Positions 27,568-37,999 of a stretch of DNA of 64,000 nucleotides are shown in pieces (position 1 is the stretch's first letter; every line of letters starts with the position of its first letter). The stretch covers positions 496,001 through 560,000 of the forward strand of contig NZ_OY776223.1 of the NCBI RefSeq assembly GCF_963675395.1, given 5' to 3'. Source of the stretch: an uncultured Vibrio sp. (lineage in GTDB: Bacteria; Pseudomonadota; Gammaproteobacteria; Enterobacterales; Vibrionaceae). Both the position numbers and the translations under genes were made by a program. The notes under the pieces are model-generated. The model was not told where the DNA came from. It saw nothing but the letters and a program-made list of their open reading frames with translations, and ran no database searches.

Positions 27568-29355
27568 ATGGATAAGAAAAAGCATAGCAGCTTGAACAAG
27601 TGGCTTAAGCAACAAAGTAAGTTAGCCAAGCGCTGGCTTATGATTGCGATAGGCCTAGGCGTACTTTCAAGCGTGTTTTTATTGGCTCAAGCAGCCCTGC
27701 TCGCCTCTATTCTTCATCAATTGATCATCGAACAAGTCGACAAAAGTGAACTCATATGGCACTTTGTCGGACTGGGTGGAACCGTTATTGGTCGTGCAGC
27801 CTGTACTTGGGGCCGCGAAATCGCTGGTTATCGTTGCGGTGAACAAATCCGAGTTTACATTCGCCAACTTATCTTAGATAAAGCGCATAAGTTGGGGCCT
27901 GCTTACATCAAAGGTAAGCCTGCAGGTAGCTGGGCAACGCTGATCTTAGAGCAAGTCGAAGACATGCAAGATTTCTTCTCTCGCTACCTTCCTCAAATGT
28001 CGTTGTCAGTATTGATTCCTTTCATTATTCTGATTGTCGTTTTCCCAGTGAACTGGGCAGCTGGTTTAATCTTCTTAGTCACCGCCCCGCTGGTTCCAAT
28101 TTTTATGGCGCTAGTTGGTAAAAAGGCGGCGGAAGCAAATCGCAAAAACTTTAAAGCGATGCAACGCTTGTCTGGTCACTTTTACGACCGCTTACAAGCC
28201 ATGACGACCATTCGTCTGTTTGACAGAACAAAATCTGAAACAGAAACGCTTAAAGGTGCATCAGAGGTTTTCCGTACCCGAACTATGGATGTGTTAAAAA
28301 TCGCATTCCTATCTTCCGCAGTATTAGAGTTTTTCACTTCGATTTCTATCGCGATTACCGCCGTTTACTTCGGTTTCAGCTATATTGGTGAGCTAAACTT
28401 TGGCTACTATGGCGCGGGTGTCTCTCTGTTCGCAGGTCTATTTATTCTGATCTTAGCCCCTGAGTTCTATCAGCCACTGCGTGATTTAGGCACTTACTAC
28501 CACGCGAAACAACAAGCGGTTGGCGCGGCAGAAAGTATTGTCGAGTTTTTGGAACTTGAGGTCGACCACGTAAAAGACGGTAACCAGATTCTAGACCAAG
28601 ACGCACCGATCCAGATTGAAGCCAATGATCTCGTCGTCCTTAGTCCGGAAGGTAAACAACTTGCTGGGCCTCTATCTTTCTCACTAGAAGCCAATCAAAG
28701 CACAGCACTTGTTGGCCCAAGTGGTGCAGGTAAAACCAGCCTTGTAAATACCATTCTTGGTTTTATGCCCTATCAAGGAAGCCTAAAAATAAATGGCTGT
28801 GAACTGTCACAACTCGATCTCGCCACATGGCGTAAAACCATTAGCTGGATTGGTCAAAACCCAATGTTGCTTCATGGTAGTATTCGTGACAACGTCACTT
28901 TAGGTAAGCAAAATGTTCATGATGATACCGTCAATGCCGTTTTAAAAGACTCTCATGCTGCAGAGTTTGTTGAAATGCACGGGCTGAATTATCCGATTTC
29001 AGACCGTTCTGGTGGTCTGTCTGTCGGTCAGGCACAGCGCCTTGCCCTATCTCGTGCCATGCTGCAAAACGGACGATTTTGGTTGCTGGATGAACCAACC
29101 GCAAGCTTAGATGCGCGCAGTGAAAGGCTGGTGATGGAAGGGATTGGTAAATACACTCAGGCGACCACGAATTTGATGATCACCCACCAGCTCGCCCCGC
29201 TGAAGAACGTCTCACAAATTTTAGTGATGCAAGACGGTCAGATTGTACAACGTGGTAACTACACGACTCTCTCATCAGAGGACGGTTTATTCAAAGAAAT
29301 GTTAGCGGCTAACTTAGCACAACAAGAATCAGACAAGGGGAACTTGGATGCGTGA
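27568..29355 (+). CDS. cydD: Thiol reductant ABC exporter subunit CydD
   Basis: CydD pairs with CydC to export glutathione and cysteine to the periplasm, which is needed to assemble cytochrome bd oxidase. The 595-aa half-transporter has six membrane spans, then an ATPase domain with Walker A VGPSGAGKTS, signature SVGQAQRLALSRAM and Walker B FWLLDEPTA. The signature loop is degenerate (SVGQ rather than SGGQ), as is common for CydD. It starts 50 bp after the trxB terminator and overlaps cydC by 8 bp. Confidence 0.95.
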   Translation: MDKKKHSSLNKWLKQQSKLAKRWLMIAIGLGVLSSVFLLAQAALLASILHQLIIEQVDKSELIWHFVGLGGTVIGRAACTWGREIAGYRCGEQIRVYIRQLILDKAHKLGPAYIKGKPAGSWATLILEQVEDMQDFFSRYLPQMSLSVLIPFIILIVVFPVNWAAGLIFLVTAPLVPIFMALVGKKAAEANRKNFKAMQRLSGHFYDRLQAMTTIRLFDRTKSETETLKGASEVFRTRTMDVLKIAFLSSAVLEFFTSISIAITAVYFGFSYIGELNFGYYGAGVSLFAGLFILILAPEFYQPLRDLGTYYHAKQQAVGAAESIVEFLELEVDHVKDGNQILDQDAPIQIEANDLVVLSPEGKQLAGPLSFSLEANQSTALVGPSGAGKTSLVNTILGFMPYQGSLKINGCELSQLDLATWRKTISWIGQNPMLLHGSIRDNVTLGKQNVHDDTVNAVLKDSHAAEFVEMHGLNYPISDRSGGLSVGQAQRLALSRAMLQNGRFWLLDEPTASLDARSERLVMEGIGKYTQATTNLMITHQLAPLKNVSQILVMQDGQIVQRGNYTTLSSEDGLFKEMLAANLAQQESDKGNLDA

Positions 29356-31069
29356 TTTACTCCCTTATCTAAAACTGTATAAAAAACACTGGTTTGGTTT
29401 GTCATTGGGCATGCTATTAGCTTTCCTGACGCTTGCAGCCTCCATCGGACTGTTGACCCTTTCTGGTTGGTTTATTTCTGCCGCATCAGTCGCAGGACTT
29501 ACTATTGCTCGTGAAACCTTCAACTACATGTTACCCGGCGCAGGTGTCCGTGGTGCTGCCATGGCACGTACTGCTGGCCGTTGGGGTGAGCGAGTGGTTA
29601 GCCATAATGCGACCTTTAAACTGCTGACCGATCTGCGCATCTTCTTCTTCGAGAAACTGACTCCGCTGATGCCGGGTCGAGTTTCTACCATGCGTGATGC
29701 CGATGTGCTCAACCGCTTGGTTGCTGATGTGGATGCAATGGATCACGTCTACTTACGCCTTATCAGCCCGGTGATCATTGGCATATTCGGTATTCTCAGC
29801 TTAACGGCCGTGTTAGCTTTCTTTGACTGGCACCTGGCACTATTACTGGGGTCGGTTCTTACTATTATGCTGTTGGTATGGCCGGTACTGTTTTATAAAC
29901 TCGGCAAAAAGAATGGTGCGCATCTGACCCACCGCAAAGCAGAACTGCGGGTAGCAACACTAGACTGGCTACAAGGCTACAGTGAGCTAAGTATTTTCGG
30001 TGCGGAAGAACGTTACCGCAACTTGATATTAGACAAGCAAAAGCAGCTTCTTTCTAATCAGTTTGTGAACGCGAATCTTACTGGTATGGCATCAGGGCTA
30101 CTTATGTTGGCTAACGGCCTAACGCTGGTCATGATGCTATGGTTTGCCGCAGATGGTGTCGGTGGACGCGCTCCGGATCCGTGGATTGCGCTGTTTGCAT
30201 TCGCAACCATGGCCAGTTTCGAAATCCTAATGCCTATTGCAGGTGCATTTCAGTATTTAGGTCAAACCTTGACGTCAGCACGTCGTCTGAACGAGGTTAT
30301 TCTGGCCAAACCGGATGTTGTTTTTCCAGAACAATCGAATCGTGAAGACAAACCGTTGGATATCGAGTTTGACAAAATTAGCTTTACCTATCCTGATGGT
30401 CAGCAAAAAGTACTTAAAGATCTATCGCTTTCACTACCTCAGGGTTCAAAAAATGCAGTGGTAGGACAAACTGGTTCGGGCAAATCGACACTCATCCAAC
30501 TACTGTGTCGCTATTGGGACGTAAATCAAGGTGAAGTTCGCATTGGTGGAGCTGCACTTCCGGATTGGTGCGAATCTGATCTACGCGCCGCCATTACTGT
30601 TGTAAGCCAACGCGTGGATGTACTAAACGGTACGCTTCGTGACAACTTGCTCATGGCTGCGCCCGATGCAACTGATGAGCAACTCTCTGAGATTCTAATC
30701 AAAGTTGAGCTCGGTGCTTTACTTGAAGAGCCAGGATTAGATGCATGGTTAGGCGACGGTGGACGCCAACTTTCTGGTGGCGAAAAGCGTCGTATTGGTA
30801 TAGCGCGAGCACTGTTACGTGATGCCCCTATCCTGCTGTTAGATGAGCCTACCGAGGGTCTTGATAAGCGCACAGAGAAGAAAGTGATGGCGTTATTCAA
30901 CCAGCACTTTGCTAATAAGACAGTGGTATTCATCACTCATCGACTTATCGAGTTAGACAACATGGATAACATCTGTTTGATGGAACAAGGTGAGATCATC
31001 GAGCAAGGCGATCATCAAACGCTACTGGCCCAGCACGGTCGTTACTACCAATTGTTGCAGTCTCTATAG
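29348..31069 (+). CDS. cydC: Thiol reductant ABC exporter subunit CydC
   Basis: The 573-aa partner of CydD. It has six spans in the first 300 residues, then an ATPase domain with Walker A VGQTGSGKST, a canonical signature LSGGEKRRIGIARALL and Walker B ILLLDEPTEGLD. The N-terminal FNYMLPGAGVRGAAMARTAGRWGERVVSH region is typical of CydC. Its ATG lies inside the end of cydD (8-bp overlap), showing one operon. Confidence 0.95.
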   Translation: MRDLLPYLKLYKKHWFGLSLGMLLAFLTLAASIGLLTLSGWFISAASVAGLTIARETFNYMLPGAGVRGAAMARTAGRWGERVVSHNATFKLLTDLRIFFFEKLTPLMPGRVSTMRDADVLNRLVADVDAMDHVYLRLISPVIIGIFGILSLTAVLAFFDWHLALLLGSVLTIMLLVWPVLFYKLGKKNGAHLTHRKAELRVATLDWLQGYSELSIFGAEERYRNLILDKQKQLLSNQFVNANLTGMASGLLMLANGLTLVMMLWFAADGVGGRAPDPWIALFAFATMASFEILMPIAGAFQYLGQTLTSARRLNEVILAKPDVVFPEQSNREDKPLDIEFDKISFTYPDGQQKVLKDLSLSLPQGSKNAVVGQTGSGKSTLIQLLCRYWDVNQGEVRIGGAALPDWCESDLRAAITVVSQRVDVLNGTLRDNLLMAAPDATDEQLSEILIKVELGALLEEPGLDAWLGDGGRQLSGGEKRRIGIARALLRDAPILLLDEPTEGLDKRTEKKVMALFNQHFANKTVVFITHRLIELDNMDNICLMEQGEIIEQGDHQTLLAQHGRYYQLLQSL

Positions 31070-31071
31070 AG

Positions 31072-31104
31072 AAAAGGGCTTATCAAAAGATGAGCCCTTT
31101 TTAT
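31072..31104. terminator. cydDC / dsdA bidirectional terminator
   Basis: AAAAGGGCTTATC pairs with GATGAGCCCTTTT (one G-U pair) around AAAA, with T-runs in both directions. dsdA converges from the right. Confidence 0.88.
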
Positions 31105-31136
31105 TTCTAAAATATCAAACCACGAAACTCATCTCA

Positions 31137-32468
31137 TCAAGGTTTTGGCTGAGTCAAATATGCCGCCATTTCTGCTTCTGGTACCATACCACCACCCGTC
31201 GCCCAAACGAGGTGGGTTGCACCATTTAATTTATCTTTGCTAATTTGCATACGCTGTAGATATTCACTGTTATTCGACACATGAATCACACCGACTATTC
31301 CAGCAAGCGCTGAGGGCTCTAGGCGGATATTTTCAAGTTCACTGAGCTCACCTAAGTGATGGTACATTCTTTCATCGGAAATGGTGTAATATCCATCTAG
31401 CAATCTTTCCATTGCCCGCCCAACAAAACCGGAAGCTCGTCCTACCGCTAAACCATCTGCCGCAGTGATATTGTCAATTCCCAAGTCTTGAACCGCGATG
31501 ACGTCATGTAGACCAGTATGCACACCCAATAACATGCACGGTGAATGCGTCGGTTCCGCGAAGATACAGTGCACATGATCGCCAAAGGCCATCTTTAAGC
31601 CAAAGGCAACACCACCAGGGCCACCACCAACCCCACATGGTAGGTAGACAAACAGTGGGTGGTCCTCATCCACAACGATGCCTAACTGTTCAAACTGTTG
31701 CTTTAATCGCTCCCCTGCAACTGAGTAACCCAAAAATAACGTTTGCGAATTTTCGTCATCAATAAAGAAACAGTTAGGATCTTGCTCTGCCTCTTTGCGG
31801 CCCTGCTCCACCGCCACGCCATAATCTTGCTGGTACTCAACAACGTTAACACCATGAGAGCGCAGTTTGTCTTTCTTCCATTGGCGCGCATCTGCTGACA
31901 TGTGTACTGAAACAGAAAACCCAAGTTTCGCACTCATTATGCCAATCGACATACCTAAGTTGCCTGTCGAACCGACTGCGATAGAGTATTGTTGGAAAAA
32001 CTGGCGAAACTCTTCACTAGAGAGTTTGCTGTAATTGTCCCCTTCACTCAGCAGTCCCGCTTCCATCGCGAGTTTCTCTGCATGCGTCAGTACCTCGTAA
32101 ATACCACCACGTGCTTTGATTGAACCTGAGATAGGTAAATGGCAGTCCTTCTTCAGCATCAAACGGCCAGAAATAAACGTGTTATATTGCTCTTCCAGAC
32201 ACGCTTGCATCTTGGGAATATCAACAACCTGAGATTCAATAATACCATTAGAGGATTCTGTTTCAGGGAAGGCTTTCATCAAATAAGGGGCAAAGCGCTT
32301 AAGTCGTTCACTAGCGGCATGAATATCTTTCTCATCCAAGCCCACATAAGGCAAACCTTCCGCCAGAGAGGTTATGTTTGGGTTGAACCAACAAACTTCT
32401 TTAAGTTCGATAAGTGGTGCTAAAAGTGGAAACTGCTTTATCAGCGCTTCAGTATTAAGCTTGGTCAT
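31137..32468 (-). CDS. dsdA: D-serine dehydratase DsdA
   Basis: DsdA deaminates D-serine to pyruvate and ammonia, detoxifying D-serine. The 443-aa fold-type II PLP enzyme has its cofactor lysine in [13 protein letters not shown], the phosphate-binding glycines in CGVGGGPGG, and [14 protein letters not shown]. Length matches E. coli DsdA (442 aa). ATG 32468 is chosen over an upstream in-frame codon because family similarity begins there. The usual dsdC regulator and dsdX permease are not adjacent. Confidence 0.94.
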   Translation of the reverse strand: MTKLNTEALIKQFPLLAPLIELKEVCWFNPNITSLAEGLPYVGLDEKDIHAASERLKRFAPYLMKAFPETESSNGIIESQVVDIPKMQACLEEQYNTFISGRLMLKKDCHLPISGSIKARGGIYEVLTHAEKLAMEAGLLSEGDNYSKLSSEEFRQFFQQYSIAVGSTGNLGMSIGIMSAKLGFSVSVHMSADARQWKKDKLRSHGVNVVEYQQDYGVAVEQGRKEAEQDPNCFFIDDENSQTLFLGYSVAGERLKQQFEQLGIVVDEDHPLFVYLPCGVGGGPGGVAFGLKMAFGDHVHCIFAEPTHSPCMLLGVHTGLHDVIAVQDLGIDNITAADGLAVGRASGFVGRAMERLLDGYYTISDERMYHHLGELSELENIRLEPSALAGIVGVIHVSNNSEYLQRMQISKDKLNGATHLVWATGGGMVPEAEMAAYLTQPKP

Positions 32469-32502
32469 TCTACTTGCCTGGAACTGTATGAGTTTAGATA
32501 AA

Positions 32503-32526
32503 CAAAAGCGCCGCAAGTGCGACGCT
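32503..32526 (-). terminator. serC terminator
   Basis: AGCGCCGC (32507-32514) pairs with GCGACGCT (32519-32526), with one G-U pair; on the minus strand TTTT follows. Confidence 0.75.
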
Positions 32527-32553
32527 CTTTGAGTAGTTCAGCGTTGGTTCAAA

Positions 32554-33648
32554 CTACGCGTACTGTTCTTCGAACTCTTTCATAAAGTCCACAAGCGCCT
32601 GAACACCTTCTAGTGTCATCGCATTGTAGATTGAAGCGCGCATACCACCCACCGCACGGTGACCTTTGAGAGATTTCAAGCCTTTAGCATCAGCTAGTTC
32701 TAAGAAAGTGCTATCCAGCTCTGGCTTCGCTAACTGGAACGGTACGTTCATTAGTGAGCGGTTAGCCGTGTGAATACCATTACGGTAGAAGTCTGACTGA
32801 TCAATGTAATCGTAAAGTAATGCCGCTTTTGCACGGTTCACTTTCTCGATACTCTTAACACCACCTTCTGCTTTCAGCCACTTGAAGACTAGGCCAGACA
32901 GGTACCAAGCAAACGTTGGTGGCGTGTTGAACATAGACTCTTTTTCTGCCAGTACAGTGTAGTCCAAAATGCTTGGCAGTACTTGTTTCGCCATACCAAG
33001 TAGATCGTCACGAACGATCACGATAGAGATACCCGATGGACCAATGTTTTTCTGAGCACCAGCGTAGATAACGCCGTATTGAGAAACGTCGATTTCGCGT
33101 GAAAGAATCGTAGAAGACATGTCTGCAACAATTGGCTTGTCCGTCACAGGTAGATCGTTGATTTCAATACCGTCGATCGTTTCGTTTGGACAAAAGTGGA
33201 CGTAAGCCGCGTCTGGGGCAATTTCCCACTCACTTGCAGGTTTTACTGCCAGTTTTCCATCAATTTCCGTTTTCGCATCAAAAACATCCGGTTCACAGTA
33301 TTTTTTCGCTTCTGCAACCGCACTTTCTGCCCAGTAACCACCATCAATGTAAGTTGCTGTTTTTGCTTCACCGAGAAGGTTAAGAGGGACTGCAGCAAAC
33401 TGAGCGCGAGCGCCACCTTGGCAAAATAGGACTTTGTAATTATCTGGAATGTTTAAAAGGTTACGCAGGTCTTGCTCAGCTTCTTCGGCAACTTTAATGA
33501 ACTCTTTACTACGGTGACTGATTTCCATCACTGAAGTACCCAGACCTTGCCAGTCTAGTAGTTCTTTTTGTGCTTGTTGCATAACTGCTTTTGGCAGACC
33601 AGCTGGTCCTGCGCTGAAGTTAAATACGTTGTCCGTATTTTGTTCCAT
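32554..33648 (-). CDS. serC: Phosphoserine aminotransferase SerC
   Basis: SerC transfers an amino group to 3-phosphohydroxypyruvate in serine synthesis and also serves pyridoxal phosphate synthesis. The 364-aa protein starts [19 protein letters not shown], the classic SerC N-terminus. The cofactor lysine is in [12 protein letters not shown], and [13 protein letters not shown] lies near the C-terminus. Two in-frame ATGs (33657 and 33648) follow AGGAG; the first is only 2 bp from it, so I prefer the second. It is not in an operon with aroA, unlike in E. coli. Confidence 0.95.
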   Translation of the reverse strand: MEQNTDNVFNFSAGPAGLPKAVMQQAQKELLDWQGLGTSVMEISHRSKEFIKVAEEAEQDLRNLLNIPDNYKVLFCQGGARAQFAAVPLNLLGEAKTATYIDGGYWAESAVAEAKKYCEPDVFDAKTEIDGKLAVKPASEWEIAPDAAYVHFCPNETIDGIEINDLPVTDKPIVADMSSTILSREIDVSQYGVIYAGAQKNIGPSGISIVIVRDDLLGMAKQVLPSILDYTVLAEKESMFNTPPTFAWYLSGLVFKWLKAEGGVKSIEKVNRAKAALLYDYIDQSDFYRNGIHTANRSLMNVPFQLAKPELDSTFLELADAKGLKSLKGHRAVGGMRASIYNAMTLEGVQALVDFMKEFEEQYA

Positions 33649-33842
33649 GATGCTCATCGCTCCTGCTCAGTATATATGTCGAAATTAATGTACTTAAATA
33701 ATCTCGAGATGTGTGGCTCAGAAAAGCTTTTTTAGTCATCAGTGCAGACACTATTTATCGAGTGCAAGCCCTCTAAAAAAGTTCCGATACCTTCATCTTG
33801 ATATATGTTGGGTATATCACGTTTTTGCGGCGATAAAAACAA

Positions 33843-33868
33843 GAAAAGAGGTCCTACGACCTCTTTTT
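33843..33868. terminator. Terminator after the DUF945 gene
   Basis: AAAAGAGGTC (33844-33853) pairs with GACCTCTTTT (33858-33867) around CTAC. On the minus strand it follows the DUF945 gene. Confidence 0.85.
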
Positions 33869-33911
33869 CAATTGAAAACACCATATGAGCGTAATTAACT
33901 ACCCCAGATGC

Positions 33912-35177
33912 CTACTTTTGCATCAAAGCTGGCATCAATAGCGCGATCAACGGAAACTCGTGGCCGTTTTCAAATTTTAACTTCCCGTCACCAATTTGAG
34001 CTTTAAGTTGGTAACCACCCTCGACTTTGTCAATTAACTCCATGATTAATAACTCATCGATTCCTTCCTGAATAAACGGGTAATGGTCAACCAATTCGTC
34101 GGAGAAATAAGTACTCAAAGTTCCGTTAGTGACGTTCACCAACTTCATCGGATTCTGAGTGATTTTCTCGGTGCCTTGTGGGACGGACAATTCCCATTCG
34201 TTGTGGAATTTACCTTCGCCAAACGCGAGCGACAGTTCGTTAACAGAAAGGTTAAACCCTTTGTTAAACAACGTATCGATGTGCGGTAACAGGCTGTTGA
34301 TTTCTTGCTCGCTCAACACGGCTGAGCTCTGATAAATCGCCATAATCTTATCGAACGATTGGCTATCGACATCTGCGATGGAAAAATCGAGCTTAAAGTT
34401 GTCAACATCCGTACCATCCGTCAAACGCATGGTTTGTGCTGCAAGATTGAACTGGCTATTGAGCTTCTCACCCGTTTCATCCGTCGCAGTGTTGCCACTG
34501 TAGTTCGCATTTTCAATTAAGAACACCGGGGTCATGGTTGAATCCACTACATCCAGTTTCTCTAACGAAAAAGCCTGCTCGCCTAACCAGTAGCCTTTAA
34601 CTTGTTTTCCTTTACCCTGCCCGGTTAAACCGTTCAAATGCAGTTCATCGCCATTGACGAAATCAACCTGAACATAAGGGACAGAAACCTGGTAATTAAG
34701 AACACCTAAAACCGTCACGTTACCCGAGACTTTCGCCGGACTCGATGACACCGAGAGATCTTCAGCTTCATTGCGGTAATGCCAGCTATCTAAGTCAAAT
34801 GTAAATGCGGTATTGCCGTTGAGTTGAGTCTGACTGTGCAAAGTAAGCGGAACAAAGTCGCTATCGACTAATTTTGAATCCGCAGTGAGGCTTGTGAGTC
34901 CATGGCTAACATCACTAGTTACGTCAAAGGTTGTTGGCACGTTGTCACGGACAAGCTGTGTCTTTAACTCAGGGTCAACCACGGTATACCGGGTTAATAC
35001 AACCGAAGACAGGTACCCGCGTTGGTACTCAATCACTTCTCCTTTGATCATTTCATCGTTCATGTTCGCGATGCCATCTTCAATGATGGACTGACCAATT
35101 TGACCAACTGCAAGTGGCCAACAGAGCGCGAGTGAGATTGCACCGCCAATGGCGCCAAGTTTTTTAAGATTTTGCAT
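33912..35177 (-). CDS. DUF945 (YdgA-like) protein
   Basis: A 421-aa envelope protein. A hydrophobic N-terminus (residues about 7-26) acts as signal or anchor and is followed by QIGQSIIEDGIANMNDEMIKG, typical of YdgA/DUF945. The rest is beta-rich, with an ERAP-like repeated pattern of membrane-lipid transfer-like proteins. The function of the family is not firmly known. It is divergent from the hybrid kinase and ends at a clear terminator. Confidence 0.82.
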   Translation of the reverse strand: MQNLKKLGAIGGAISLALCWPLAVGQIGQSIIEDGIANMNDEMIKGEVIEYQRGYLSSVVLTRYTVVDPELKTQLVRDNVPTTFDVTSDVSHGLTSLTADSKLVDSDFVPLTLHSQTQLNGNTAFTFDLDSWHYRNEAEDLSVSSSPAKVSGNVTVLGVLNYQVSVPYVQVDFVNGDELHLNGLTGQGKGKQVKGYWLGEQAFSLEKLDVVDSTMTPVFLIENANYSGNTATDETGEKLNSQFNLAAQTMRLTDGTDVDNFKLDFSIADVDSQSFDKIMAIYQSSAVLSEQEINSLLPHIDTLFNKGFNLSVNELSLAFGEGKFHNEWELSVPQGTEKITQNPMKLVNVTNGTLSTYFSDELVDHYPFIQEGIDELLIMELIDKVEGGYQLKAQIGDGKLKFENGHEFPLIALLMPALMQK

Positions 35178-35363
35178 AACGTCACTTTTCAGGGATTTGT
35201 GTTCAGTCTAACCCAAACCCTCAATGGATAAAACATTGAGATAAATCAGACTATTGTTGCTTATTCTAGACCATTAATCAGGAATCATACTCAGCTCGCA
35301 CTCATTCTGCCGTTTTATTGATAATGTTTGCTTGGAGAAGTTTTAACCGGAGCTCAAATACCT

Positions 35364-37307
35364 GTGAATCGCTACGCTGTATTGTGTCTCGACAACAATC
35401 CAATCAGTGCTGAACAGTTTCGATTGGAGCTGTCTGCTTTCGCGAGCAAATTTGATATTTTTTCTGTTGAATCCATTGAAGAAGCACAAAGTGCACTTGA
35501 ATACCTCGAACAACGGAAGCAGACGGTCGCACTCGTCATCGCTAGTCACCATGCTCACTTTAACGGCGTGGATTTTCTGATTGGTCTTGACCGAGCACCA
35601 CATACCGAAAGCGCGCGAAAAATCCTCATCAGTTGCTCCTCAGATATCCAAGCGATTCTTACTGCCGTCAATGAAGGTCGACTAGACCACTGCCTAACAA
35701 AGCCCCTCCCTGATAAGGTGTTATATAATACCGTTCAAAAGGAGCTGACCCAGTTTATTTTACGTTACTGTCGTGAGGACTTGCTCGGCTATAGTCAAAT
35801 ACTGGATCAGCATAAATTGCTTCGAGCACATGTTGAAAACCAGATGCAGAAATACCAAGCGGGATTTCTGCATGACGACTATCATTCGATGCCAGATGAA
35901 GAGCTCGCAGAACAAGTTATTAATGCCTTACAGCTGTTTTTCAAACACAGCGATGATACCCATGCCTGCCGTACCTACTCGCCAGAGCATTTATTGACCG
36001 TTGAAGGTGAACCCAACAACTTTCTCTGGTTTATTACCAACGGAGACGTTGCGCTATATAAGAAAGATGAGCAAGGCGTTCAACGCGAAGTCGTTCGCTA
36101 TACAAAAGGCAACATTGTCGGCAGCATGTCATTTGTGACTGGTGAAAATTCCTTTTCTACCGCCCTGACGTTATCGACAACGGAAGTGATCAAACTTGAC
36201 CGGCAAGTGTTCCACAATGTCATGCAGAATGATTCCAATCTCCTGCCGCTGTTCACCAACTTACTACTTCGCCACTTCAATAGACGTTTGCAACGCAGCA
36301 TCAATACAAAGCTACAACTGCAAAAAACGCTTGAATCGTTAGAGTCGGCTCACCAGCAATTAATAGAGCGAGAAAAAATGGCCATGCTCGGTCAGCTGGT
36401 TGCAGGTGTTGCCCATGAACTCAATAACCCCATTGCGGCAATTTTAAGAGGGGTAGAAAATCTCACTCATACCCTCGAGAGTCTACTAACTGAACTTCCT
36501 AGTTCTGATGTACAGAGCAAGGGCGTACAACTGCTGTCTCAAGCCCAAAACGCGAAACCTGCCTCTACCGCAGAATTAAGAGAGCGAGTAAAACAACTTA
36601 GCCCTATCCTGCCAGATCGTACGTTAGCAAAAAAAGTCGTGCAGCTAGGTTTGGAGTCAGATAGCGAGTTGTTAACCCAGTTAGCTAAGAAAGAAGATAG
36701 TGCTGCTGAGACACTTGGCACACTTGAACAATACCATAAGGCAGGTGCTTCATTGCGTTCCATTAACGTATGTGCAGCCCGCATTGCCGACATGGTAAAA
36801 AGCCTAAAAGGTTATGCACGGGCCGACGATGAAAGCATGCATTACGCCGATATACACGAAGGCATCGAAGACACATTGGTTATCTTTGAGAACAAATTAA
36901 AACGTCACCAAGTCTCAACAGACTACGATAAATTACCTCGTATTCTTTGCCAGCCAATTGCTTTGCAGCAAGTTTGGACAAATTTAGTTTCAAACGCTAT
37001 TGACGCATTTCCGGATAGAGGCGTGTTAAAAATCCAGACAAGAATGGGAGAAAAAAATCAAAAGCGATATGCCGTTATCTCATTCGAAGACAACGGGTGC
37101 GGCATTCCAGAATCACAAAAGACGTCGATTTTTGAACTCAACTTTACGACCAAAAAAGAAGGCAACTTTGGATTAGGAATTGGGCTTTCTATCTGCCAAC
37201 AAATCGTTTCTGCTCACCACGGATGGATTGAAGTGGAATCAGAACTCAACAAATACACTCGTATGACAGTCTGGTTACCAGTCATCGAAGAAGGAGATGA
37301 AATATGA
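35364..37307 (+). CDS. Hybrid sensor kinase: pseudo-receiver, cNMP-binding and histidine kinase domains
   Basis: A 647-aa cytoplasmic protein with no membrane span. Residues 1-130 look like a receiver domain aligned to the next gene product, but Ser61 replaces the phospho-acceptor Asp and the acidic pair reads DNN; the lysine of LTKPL is kept. Residues about 195-320 form a cyclic-nucleotide-binding-like domain (GNIVGSMSFVTGENSFST). The kinase has His351 in VAHELNNP, then about 100 extra residues before the second dimerisation helix, and N, G1, F and G2 boxes (NLVSNAIDAF, DNGCGIP, LGIGLS). GTG 35364 is the likely start, after GGAG. It overlaps the receiver gene by 4 bp. Confidence 0.85.
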   Translation: MNRYAVLCLDNNPISAEQFRLELSAFASKFDIFSVESIEEAQSALEYLEQRKQTVALVIASHHAHFNGVDFLIGLDRAPHTESARKILISCSSDIQAILTAVNEGRLDHCLTKPLPDKVLYNTVQKELTQFILRYCREDLLGYSQILDQHKLLRAHVENQMQKYQAGFLHDDYHSMPDEELAEQVINALQLFFKHSDDTHACRTYSPEHLLTVEGEPNNFLWFITNGDVALYKKDEQGVQREVVRYTKGNIVGSMSFVTGENSFSTALTLSTTEVIKLDRQVFHNVMQNDSNLLPLFTNLLLRHFNRRLQRSINTKLQLQKTLESLESAHQQLIEREKMAMLGQLVAGVAHELNNPIAAILRGVENLTHTLESLLTELPSSDVQSKGVQLLSQAQNAKPASTAELRERVKQLSPILPDRTLAKKVVQLGLESDSELLTQLAKKEDSAAETLGTLEQYHKAGASLRSINVCAARIADMVKSLKGYARADDESMHYADIHEGIEDTLVIFENKLKRHQVSTDYDKLPRILCQPIALQQVWTNLVSNAIDAFPDRGVLKIQTRMGEKNQKRYAVISFEDNGCGIPESQKTSIFELNFTTKKEGNFGLGIGLSICQQIVSAHHGWIEVESELNKYTRMTVWLPVIEEGDEI

Positions 37308-37801
37308 CAAAGTATCTGATTTTATGCGTCGATGACGAAAGAGAAGTCTTGGATAGTGTGTTGCAAGATTTGGCTCCCTTCGAAGAACACTTTATTTTAG
37401 AAGGCGCTGAGTCCGTGACAGAGGCAAGACAAGTCATTGAGGACATGGCGGACGAAGAAATAAAACTTGCGCTCATTTTGTGTGATCACATTATGCCAGA
37501 GCAAACTGGAATTAGCTTTTTAATTGAACTAAGCCAAAGTGCCGACACAAGAAGTGCCCGCAAAGTATTACTAACCGGCCAGGCTGGGTTGGAAGACACC
37601 GTTGAGGCCATCAACCACGACAGTTTAGACTATTACATTGCCAAACCTTGGAAAGGGGATGAACTAAGACAAGCGATAGTCTCCCAACTGACTTCATTCG
37701 TGATCGAAAATGATGATGACTTATTGTCTTGGACAACCATCCTCGACTCCGTCGCCATTCTAAACGCAATGGCAGAGCGCAGAGCAAGCTTCGGTGAATA
37801 A
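37304..37801 (+). CDS. Stand-alone response regulator
   Basis: A 165-aa protein with a complete receiver domain: acidic residues DDE near residue 10, phospho-acceptor Asp in LILCDHIMP, Thr in LLTGQA and Lys in IAKPW. About 35 residues follow without a recognisable output domain. The ATGA overlap with the kinase indicates coupled translation and a cognate pair. With no DNA-binding domain it likely acts by protein contact or as part of a phosphorelay. A strong terminator ends the operon. Confidence 0.9.
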   Translation: MTKYLILCVDDEREVLDSVLQDLAPFEEHFILEGAESVTEARQVIEDMADEEIKLALILCDHIMPEQTGISFLIELSQSADTRSARKVLLTGQAGLEDTVEAINHDSLDYYIAKPWKGDELRQAIVSQLTSFVIENDDDLLSWTTILDSVAILNAMAERRASFGE

Positions 37802-37811
37802 ACCAAACCAT

Positions 37812-37845
37812 AAAAAGTGCGCCATCATACATGGCGCACTTTTTG
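37812..37845. terminator. Kinase-regulator operon terminator
   Basis: A perfect 14-bp stem (37812-37825 with 37831-37844) around CATAC ends in TTTTT. Confidence 0.95.
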
Positions 37846-37999
37846 CTTAAATTGAATAACAATTAAGTTAATTGACAAAACATCGACACATTTATGTTGG
37901 TCGAAGACCTCTCTTTTGATTATGATGTCGGACAAATTAGATTACAGTTCAAGTGCTTGCTTGAATTCATGGAAAAATAAACAAGGTTTATCGTTAGTT

